Shown here: one piece after another, positions 54,835 through 59,747 of the stretch | How positions within the stretch are numbered: position 1 is the first letter of the stretch | Layout: every line of letters starts with the position of its first letter | Origin: an uncultured Alphaproteobacteria bacterium | Lineage (GTDB): Bacteria > Pseudomonadota > Alphaproteobacteria > CAAGCB01 > CAG-977 | Reading direction: 5' to 3' | DNA length: 59,747 nucleotides | Assembly (NCBI GenBank): GCA_944390195.1 | Contig: CALXOZ010000012.1 | Coordinates: forward strand, 1-59,747 | Position numbers and translations under genes: made by a program | The notes under the pieces: model-generated | What the model was told of the DNA's origin: nothing | Seen by the model: the letters and a program-made list of their open reading frames with translations, nothing else | Databases searched by the model: none

Positions 54835-55437
54835 ATGAAAAAACTTTTAATCACTGTTTGTACTGCAAGTTTATTGGCTTCCTGCGCCAGCTTTACGCCG
54901 GACTATGTTGTAACAGACGCTTCCGAAAGTTCCGCTCCGTCTTGGATAGCCCAATCAAAAGCACATAAAATCGATTCTTCCTCCGAAGCAAAACAAAACC
55001 GTTATTTCGTCAGCGATGCTCAAAATGTCAATCAACGTTTATGCCTGAAATCGGCGGAAACTCGGGCAACACAGAAAATTGCCTCCGAAGTCGCTCAAGA
55101 ATTAATGAGCAAATTTGAAGAAAAAAACAGATCTACTGACGATAGCGCGGATTCAAAAATAAAAGACAATCTTGAACAGAATATCCAAGTCAATCTGCAT
55201 GGCATCATTGTTGCAGACAAATATTGGGAAAAAAGAGCCTATAAAAAGGAAATGGGAGCGGAAAAAGACTATGTCGCCTATAAATGTGATGTTGTCGTCA
55301 AAATTAAAAAAACAGCTCTCGCCGATGCTATAGAAGCTTATAAAGATAAAACCGTCAAGACGTTGCAAGGCGAAAATAAAAAAGCCATGGAAGAAGCCAT
55401 AAATGACTACATTTCCGATTTAAGCAATCACTATTAA
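54835..55437 (+). CDS. LPP20-like lipoprotein
   Basis: A 200-residue lipoprotein, lipobox LLASC (Cys17). The mature protein has APSWIAQSK, YFVSDAQNVNQRLCLKSAETRATQKIASEVAQELMSKFEEK (seen in parts), a beta segment NIQVNLHGIIVADKYWEKR and a helical end. The layout (helix of AxxxAxxxIA type followed by a strand with the W-E-K motif) is that of LPP20/HP1456-like proteins. Function unknown; envelope. AGGAGTAA upstream of the ATG. Confidence 0.72.
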   Translation: MKKLLITVCTASLLASCASFTPDYVVTDASESSAPSWIAQSKAHKIDSSSEAKQNRYFVSDAQNVNQRLCLKSAETRATQKIASEVAQELMSKFEEKNRSTDDSADSKIKDNLEQNIQVNLHGIIVADKYWEKRAYKKEMGAEKDYVAYKCDVVVKIKKTALADAIEAYKDKTVKTLQGENKKAMEEAINDYISDLSNHY

Positions 55438-55462
55438 AGATACCTTGTGAAAGGACAGGTCG

Positions 55463-56404
55463 ATGATAAAACGGATTTTAGCAGTGTTATTCTTTGTTTT
55501 TGCAGCACAATATGCAAAAGCGGATTCTGAAAAAACAAAGCCGGAATGGGTTCACAATCCTTACGCTGTTTGTTCTCAAAACGAACTGTGCGCCGTCGGA
55601 GTCGGTCCCGGATTAAATACGGCAAAAGCCGATGCCCGTAGCGGTTTGGCAAAAGTTTTCGAAGCAAGGATAAAATCGTCTTTTGAAGCAAGTTTGGATC
55701 AGGATAATGACGAAACTAAATCAAAGGTTAAAGATTTTATTTCGGAATCTTCTGATGTGATGCTTAATGCCGTAGAAATCAAAGAAACCTATGAAACCCC
55801 TACGGAAATATATGCGCTTGCCGTTTTAAACCGACCTGTCGCCGCTAAAATAACTCAAGAGGAAATCGACGATTTGGATCAAAAAATGCTTTCCTTGCTA
55901 AAAGAGGATACGCCGGCTGCAGCGGTTCAACTGGAAAAACTTTATGAACAACGCCGTTCTTTAAACCAACGTCATATTGTCTTAACAGGATCTCCGGTAA
56001 TCGAAGAAGTTACATACGATCAAGTCTATGGCAATAAAAAGGCGCGTATCGGAAAACGTCATATTTTTCTGGCTTTGGAAGGTTATCCCGACAAAGCTTT
56101 CGATCAAACCGTTCGTAGCGTCCTAAGGGAAAACGGATACACTTTCGCCAGAACACCGTCTGACACGACCCCTTACGTCATCATCTCTTTAATTCCCGAA
56201 GAACAATATTCCAATATTAACGGTTTTGTAAAATACAACTACTATTTTACAATGCAAGCTCCGGACAGAAAAACAGGAAAAATCGTTGACGTGTTGACAA
56301 CCACTTTAACGGAAACGGGACGAAACGAACAACAAGCCCATTCAAATGCATTAAACTCACTCAAAGAATATTTAAATGAAAATATCTTAAACTTGAACTT
56401 TTAA
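55463..56404 (+). CDS. Exported LPP20-domain protein
   Basis: A 313-residue exported protein with a signal peptide ~1-20 (AAQYAKA) rather than a lipobox. Residues ~27-140 are LPP20-like: KPEWVHNPYAVC, LCAVGVGPGLNTAKADARSGLAKVFEARIKS, EIYALAVLNRPVAAKI. The C-terminal half is a beta domain (ARIGKRHIFLALEGYPDKAFDQTVRSVLRENGYTFAR...). Two Cys near the N-terminus may pair. Lies 25 bases after the LPP20-like lipoprotein gene. Confidence 0.75.
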   Translation: MIKRILAVLFFVFAAQYAKADSEKTKPEWVHNPYAVCSQNELCAVGVGPGLNTAKADARSGLAKVFEARIKSSFEASLDQDNDETKSKVKDFISESSDVMLNAVEIKETYETPTEIYALAVLNRPVAAKITQEEIDDLDQKMLSLLKEDTPAAAVQLEKLYEQRRSLNQRHIVLTGSPVIEEVTYDQVYGNKKARIGKRHIFLALEGYPDKAFDQTVRSVLRENGYTFARTPSDTTPYVIISLIPEEQYSNINGFVKYNYYFTMQAPDRKTGKIVDVLTTTLTETGRNEQQAHSNALNSLKEYLNENILNLNF

Positions 56405-56422
56405 AATAAGGACACAATTAAA

Positions 56423-57037
56423 ATGAAAAAAACTCTATTCGCATTTCTTTTCATGTCCCTGATGTTGACACAAGGATGTTCCAGTTTTAAAGCTGAACGC
56501 CTTTCAACGGCGGAAGGAGACGAAAAAGCAATGAGTATCACCGACGAATGGTTATTGACTGATACTGAAATTGCCGTTGCCGATATTATAAAACAATTAG
56601 ACAACCATCGCGGCTATCAACGTTTTCTTACACAATTGGGACACCGTCCCCGTTTGTTCATTGCTGAAGTGCAAAACGAAACTTCCGAAGCTTATTTCCC
56701 GATAGATGATCTGAACGATGAATTACTTAACGAATTTTCAGCTTCCGGAGATTATGTTCTGATTGATGCTCAGGCTCGTAACAAGATATTAAAAGAATTA
56801 CAATATCAAAACGACGGTATGGTAAAGGCTTCCGATGTTAAAAAAGTCGGAAAAGCAACAGGGGCGGAAGTCTTGATCTTTGGTGCTATCCGTATGAATC
56901 CGAAAACTTTAAACGGAAAGACCATTAAAGAATATACTGTTAATATGCGTATCACGGATATTGAAAGCGGTGAAGAAATTGCGCGAGTAAGAACAAAAAC
57001 TTCCAAATATTCGAAACGGGGTGGTTTCGGTTGGTAA
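56423..57037 (+). CDS. LpoB-like lipoprotein (penicillin-binding protein activator family)
   Basis: A 204-residue lipoprotein with lipobox LTQGC (Cys19). The domain at ~75-200 matches LpoB (PF13036-type): RPRLFIAEVQNETSEAYFPIDDLNDELLNEFSASGDYVLID (seen in parts), ILKELQYQNDGMVKASDVKKVGKATGAEVLIFGAI, TVNMRITDIESGEEIAR. E. coli LpoB activates PBP1B from the outer membrane; bacteria outside the gammaproteobacteria have many LpoB-fold proteins whose partners are not known. Last gene of the set; a strong terminator follows. Confidence 0.84.
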   Translation: MKKTLFAFLFMSLMLTQGCSSFKAERLSTAEGDEKAMSITDEWLLTDTEIAVADIIKQLDNHRGYQRFLTQLGHRPRLFIAEVQNETSEAYFPIDDLNDELLNEFSASGDYVLIDAQARNKILKELQYQNDGMVKASDVKKVGKATGAEVLIFGAIRMNPKTLNGKTIKEYTVNMRITDIESGEEIARVRTKTSKYSKRGGFGW

Positions 57038-57040
57038 TAA

Positions 57041-57071
57041 AAAAAACCCTCGAAAATTTCGAGGGTTTTTT
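57041..57071. terminator. Rho-independent terminator after the LpoB-like gene
   Basis: AAAACCCTCGAA and TTCGAGGGTTTT with a 4-base loop, and A/T runs on both sides. Confidence 0.9.
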
Positions 57072-57072
57072 C

Positions 57073-57666
57073 ATCTCGGAAATCTTATGGCATAGGACAA
57101 TATAAAATCATTGAATGAACAGGCATTAAAGAAAAACAATCTTGTATCTTTATAAAAACATTTTTATTTGAAAGCATGAATTTGAAAAATAAAAAAGTCC
57201 TTTTTTATTTCATTTAACAATAGGCTAAAAATAAAAAAAATTTCTTCTCTTTTTCAGAAACAGAAATTTCAAAACTACCGGCAAATAAAAGAACTTACGA
57301 AAGTTTAAGAAAGTACAAATATATACCTCATTATTTCCGTAGCAAACTCCTTTAATGCCGGATTTAAAATCTCCGGATAAAAAACAGATCCCTGAAAAGC
57401 CCATTTCCCTTCATTAATAACATAAAAATTTAACAGCTCTTCATTTCTTGTTTTATTTCTTAATTTTAAGACATACTCGATAATAAATAAAAAAAAGACA
57501 CTTTAAATTACCGAAAATTCATATGCCCCGATCCTTAAATCGCTTCAGATCCCCTTTTCTCCGATTTCTTAAAACTTAACCGAATGCCTAAGAAGTTAAT
57601 ATATTTTCCAAAAAATCAAACAGATATACTAAACCTAAAAGAATAAAAACTCTTTTTTATAATTAA
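57073..57666. other. 590-bp AT-rich interval without genes
   Basis: Mostly A/T runs with no reading frame of note, no hairpin of note and no repeat that I can match. It separates the LpoB-like operon from the P-loop kinase and prophage edge, so it may contain the prophage boundary, but I see no att-like repeat. Confidence 0.45.
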
Positions 57667-58188
57667 TCATAACTCTAAAAAACTCTTATGTTTCAGAAAT
57701 TCTTCAATTCTAAGAACACTCTGTTCGGCTGTTTCATCTGAATTGTCAATCAGAAAATCCGATTGCTGCGGACATTGATAACCTTCTTGGTACATTTGTT
57801 TAATTCTTTGTATTTCCCACAAAGTTAATTCTCTGTGTCCGCGATTGGTTAAGCAAACTTCTTGTCGGGGAGACAGTGTTATATTAATAAATCTTGTGTA
57901 TTGATCTTCATACCTTTTCCAACGAGCGTAATTGTTTACCTCCATCGGGTACGCAAACAATATGATACGATATTTTTTCGATTTTTTTTCTTCTTTTATT
58001 TTCGCATCCAAACGGTTCAAACGCTCTTTTATTCCACCCATAAAATCCAAACAAAGATCATCTTGTTCCGTATCACTCAATAAATCATCCACCTCAATAA
58101 ACAAGGAAGCTGGCAATCGTTTTTCCAACAAACGACAAATTGTCGTTTTCCCTGAGTTAATCGGTCCGTTAATATTAATAATCAACAT
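57667..58188 (-). CDS. P-loop NTPase / small-molecule kinase-like protein
   Basis: A 173-residue cytoplasmic protein. The P-loop GPINSGKTT near residue 8, a D-D pair after the second strand (FIEVDDLL), and the lid-like region RRGHRELTLWEIQRIKQMY (written here as NRGHRELTLWEIQR) resemble shikimate-kinase/chloramphenicol-phosphotransferase-like folds. The substrate is unknown. Codon and base use resemble the AT-rich spacer. It may be a moron of the adjacent prophage or a host gene. Confidence 0.75.
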   Translation of the reverse strand: MLIININGPINSGKTTICRLLEKRLPASLFIEVDDLLSDTEQDDLCLDFMGGIKERLNRLDAKIKEEKKSKKYRIILFAYPMEVNNYARWKRYEDQYTRFINITLSPRQEVCLTNRGHRELTLWEIQRIKQMYQEGYQCPQQSDFLIDNSDETAEQSVLRIEEFLKHKSFLEL

Positions 58189-58293
58189 AAAAAAAATCCA
58201 TAAAAAGACTATTCGCTCACACTCAATTATCTGGATAGATATAACGGAGATTTATCATCACCACAATCGGAAGTCAATTTATGGACAAGGCTT

Positions 58294-58512
58294 TTATCGA
58301 CACATTTTTTCCCAAACGATATTGTTTTGATCGATCTGCCTGATTGTTTCCGGGGTGTCATTTTCGTAATCGGGATAAACGGGCAGGTAAATATCGCAGA
58401 AATCACCGTTTAAAACTGTTGTGCAACCGGTCGACAACATCAGGGTCATTAAGAGAAGCACGCAAGCGGCGCACTTCGAGCATTGTTTTTTCTTTATTTT
58501 CAAAATTTTCAT
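58294..58512 (-). CDS. Putative prophage outer-membrane spanin lipoprotein (Rz1-like)
   Basis: A 72-residue protein starting at ATG 58512 (the frame is open to 58557): basic N-terminus, hydrophobic stretch and lipobox LSTGC (Cys26). The C-terminal part CDIYLPVYPDYENDT, then PETIRQIDQNNIVWEKMC, matches the pattern C..Y.P...S..DT..T..QI..HN..W...C that I associate with Rz1-like lipoproteins of alphaproteobacterial phages. It overlaps the 58403-58603 gene in another frame, the typical Rz/Rz1 arrangement. Confidence 0.66.
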   Translation of the reverse strand: MKILKIKKKQCSKCAACVLLLMTLMLSTGCTTVLNGDFCDIYLPVYPDYENDTPETIRQIDQNNIVWEKMCR

Positions 58513-58603
58513 TTTTTTGCACCTTTTTACCCAAGAAATAACAAAGACAACCGACACCGGAAACCAAAGAGATTAAAAACAACGTTAAAACAAAACCGTT
58601 CAT
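58403..58603 (-). CDS. Putative prophage inner-membrane spanin (Rz-like)
   Basis: A 66-residue protein: N-terminal transmembrane segment (MNGFVLTLFLISLVSGVGC), then a short charged helix (KKVQKNENFENKEKTM) and LEVRRLRASLNDPDVVDRL, reminiscent of small phage proteins upstream of Rz1. ATG 58603 overlaps the stop of the upstream gene by one base and has GGGGGGAG before it. The frame is open to 58660 but that start lies inside the preceding gene. The Rz1-like gene begins inside it. Assignment rests on topology and overlap. Confidence 0.6.
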   Translation of the reverse strand: MNGFVLTLFLISLVSGVGCLCYFLGKKVQKNENFENKEKTMLEVRRLRASLNDPDVVDRLHNSFKR

Positions 58604-59154
58604 CACTCCCCCCTCAATGACAAATAATAAAGGTAAAAACAAACCGCGCCGCTGACACATTCCGCAATCTTCGTATAACGCTTATCGGCAAAAAGAAGAC
58701 CGCAAACACCATAAATCAACGCGACAACCGCTCCGGCAAAACAAAACAAAGGCGAAGGCATGACTATTGATGATAAAATTGCGGGAACCGTATAACCGAT
58801 CAACAATCCCGTTACATTGCCTTTAAAATTGTAATATCCCTCTTTTCCATACAGAACACGCAAACACGCATCAACCCATTTGGAACGCCCTTCGTCTTTA
58901 CCCGTATCCAAAACGACAAAATAATCTCCGTGAGAATGATTCCAAAAACGCATGAACCACCCCCAAGACCAAACGGCACAACAATATTCAGGCATTCCCC
59001 ATTTGCAAAAACTCAAAAAATCCGTCTGAACGTAAGCGGCATAACAAACAACAAATAAAACCAATATCTGCCAAATTCTGGAAATATTCCAAAAGCTGCC
59101 GCCAAACCAAGCACGCCAGAATCCGCCGACACATAAAAACAACCATTGCGACAC
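58603..59154 (-). CDS. Prophage membrane protein of unknown function
   Basis: A 183-residue protein with about four transmembrane segments (ISRIWQILVLFVVCYAAYV, GYTVPAILSSIVM, LFCFAGAVVALIYGVCGLLF, ISGAVCFYLYYL-like) and a loop between with HSHGDYFVVLDTGKDEGRSKWVDACLRVLYG. Unusually Trp- and Cys-rich. GTG start at 59154 with AGAGG seven bases upstream. Lies between the NrdD-tail-like gene and the spanin pair; a role in lysis or superinfection is only guessed. Confidence 0.6.
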   Translation of the reverse strand: MSQWLFLCVGGFWRAWFGGSFWNISRIWQILVLFVVCYAAYVQTDFLSFCKWGMPEYCCAVWSWGWFMRFWNHSHGDYFVVLDTGKDEGRSKWVDACLRVLYGKEGYYNFKGNVTGLLIGYTVPAILSSIVMPSPLFCFAGAVVALIYGVCGLLFADKRYTKIAECVSGAVCFYLYYLSLRGE

Positions 59155-59180
59155 GACACACCTCTTTTGTTACACTTGTT

Positions 59181-59381
59181 TCAAACAATATTTCCGCTTT
59201 TAGCGGTACCGCTTAGCGCTTTCGTTTCACAAAAACAGACCCGTTCGGCGTATTCCTGTTTCTTCCCGATGTTAAAAGCTTCCACAGGGCGGAAATACCC
59301 CATGACCCGCGTCCAGATTTCACATGGCTGGCGTTCGCTATCGTCCAATTTGATCTCAGTTGCCTTTTCATATTCAGTCAT
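59181..59381 (-). CDS. Small NrdD-tail-like protein (anaerobic ribonucleotide reductase C-terminal motif)
   Basis: A 66-residue protein. RQPCEIWTRVMGYFRPVEAFNIGKKQEYAERVCFCE resembles the Cys-containing C-terminal end of anaerobic ribonucleoside-triphosphate reductase (C-x-W-x-R-x-x-G-Y ... P ... F-N-x-G-K-x-x-E-x-x-x-R), which in phages is often found as a free-standing short gene. The catalytic glycyl-radical core is not here. Preceded by AAAGG; cotranscribed with neighbours. Confidence 0.66.
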   Translation of the reverse strand: MTEYEKATEIKLDDSERQPCEIWTRVMGYFRPVEAFNIGKKQEYAERVCFCETKALSGTAKSGNIV

Positions 59382-59395
59382 TTTTCAACCTTTCA

Positions 59396-59620
59396 TTATG
59401 CAGTGTGCCGCACGGGCGTCACTTTTTCCTTTTCATGCACATCTTTAACTCCCGCCCCAAAGGCGTTTACGTCGCTTGCCAACCATGCGACTTTGCGCAA
59501 ATAACAAATCAGGCTATAAAAGAAAAGTCCGGCGCCACAAACACCGGACTTTACCCAAAAACAACAGGTCTTTTTCCAATACGGTAATGTTTCCGCAAAA
59601 AAAGAGCTAAGAATGAGCAA
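59396..59620 (-). CDS. Small prophage membrane protein (holin-like position)
   Basis: A 74-residue protein with one transmembrane stretch (GVCGAGLFFYSLICYL) and a charged C-terminus (VHEKEKVTPVRHTA). Start uncertain: TTG 59620 gives the longest frame, with no strong ribosome binding site. It ends 14 bases before the NrdD-tail-like gene. Position at the head of a lysis block suggests a holin, but this is only inference. Confidence 0.45.
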   Translation of the reverse strand: MLILSSFFAETLPYWKKTCCFWVKSGVCGAGLFFYSLICYLRKVAWLASDVNAFGAGVKDVHEKEKVTPVRHTA

Positions 59621-59670
59621 GCTTTTAATTATATTTAAGCCCTTACCGTCTTATTGCGTCAAAGCAGAAA

Positions 59671-59698
59671 AACGGCAGGCATTAACCTGCCGCTTTTT
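59671..59698. terminator. Terminator after the truncated gene at the right edge
   Basis: CGGCAGG (59673-59679) and CCTGCCG (59686-59692), 6-base loop, T-run on both strands (minus strand TTTTTC after the hairpin). Confidence 0.8.
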
Positions 59699-59699
59699 G

Positions 59700-59747
59700 T
59701 CATTCGTTTTTGTCCGACATTTCAAACTTCGGGTATTTTTTCTTGAA
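59700..59747 (-). CDS. C-terminal end of a prophage gene cut by the window edge
   Basis: The minus strand reads FKKKYPKFEMSDKNE and then TGA (59702-59700), followed by a strong terminator. Only 15 residues are visible, so the product cannot be named. Confidence 0.4.
   Translation of the reverse strand, partial: FKKKYPKFEMSDKNE

Noticed and set aside
57073-57666. Prophage attachment site.
   Set aside because: I looked for a repeat of a tRNA end or another direct repeat near the left edge of the prophage genes and saw none; the other end is outside the window.

Overview
The window looks like a chromosomal segment of an AT-rich alphaproteobacterium, probably an uncultured, host-associated or gut-type lineage; the lineage is an inference from gene content, not from a search. 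Supporting evidence is the gene set and its order (rplU-rpmA-obgE-proB-proA-nadD-rsfS-rlmH, gpmI-envC-ctpA-deacetylase-rppH, thyX-hflK-hflC-DUF2065-deg), a circularly permuted two-piece tmRNA gene next to an alpha-type SspB, and EipB, RHH_4 and TIGR01459 HAD proteins.

Layout. 1-1.8 kb: a tRNA-Arg followed by two tandem ~154-bp copies that each repeat its terminator and 3' end, then a lipoprotein. 2.1-17.3 kb: a rightward housekeeping block (AIM24 protein, ribosomal proteins L21/L27, ObgE, proline synthesis, NAD synthesis, ribosome silencing and methylation, an AIDA-like autotransporter, phosphoglycerate mutase, EnvC/CtpA envelope proteins, RppH). 17.3-20.5 kb: mostly gene-poor, with tRNA-Pro, a DUF192 lipoprotein and an unknown anchored protein. 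20.5-25.6 kb: a large YdbH/AsmA-like protein, a molybdopterin-binding/nucleotidyltransferase fusion and a small unknown protein. 25.6-31.5 kb: leftward thyX-hflK-hflC-DUF2065-deg-holC, whose last gene has had its 3' end tandemly copied into a 132-bp array. 31.5-35.1 kb: a decayed copy of part of the fumarase gene, the two-piece tmRNA, sspB, class I fumarase and an RHH protein. 35.1-38.3 kb: a cluster of small secreted proteins of unknown function, two of which share a near-identical 15-residue motif, with a PAP2-like membrane protein in the middle. 38.4-42.9 kb: NAD kinase, HAD phosphatase, EipB, TonB-like protein and an unknown. 43-48 kb: a GldA/F/G-like ABC exporter with a DUF4340 protein. 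48-53.3 kb: DtxR-family regulator, esterase, then rpmH-rnpA-yidD-yidC-engB with a double-domain YidD. 53.3-57.1 kb: four envelope genes (COG3014 lipoprotein, two LPP20-like proteins, LpoB-like lipoprotein). 57.6 kb to the end: a P-loop kinase and the left edge of a prophage lysis region (small membrane protein, NrdD-tail-like protein, overlapping spanin-like pair), which runs off the right edge.

The genes most likely to work together are: ssrA with sspB (ribosome rescue and delivery of tagged protein to ClpXP); hflK/hflC with Deg (inner-membrane and periplasmic quality control); envC, ctpA, EipB and the LpoB/LPP20 set (cell-envelope growth); and rpmH-rnpA-yidD-yidC (translation and membrane insertion). 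The least explained part is the 35.2-38.3 kb secreted-protein cluster.
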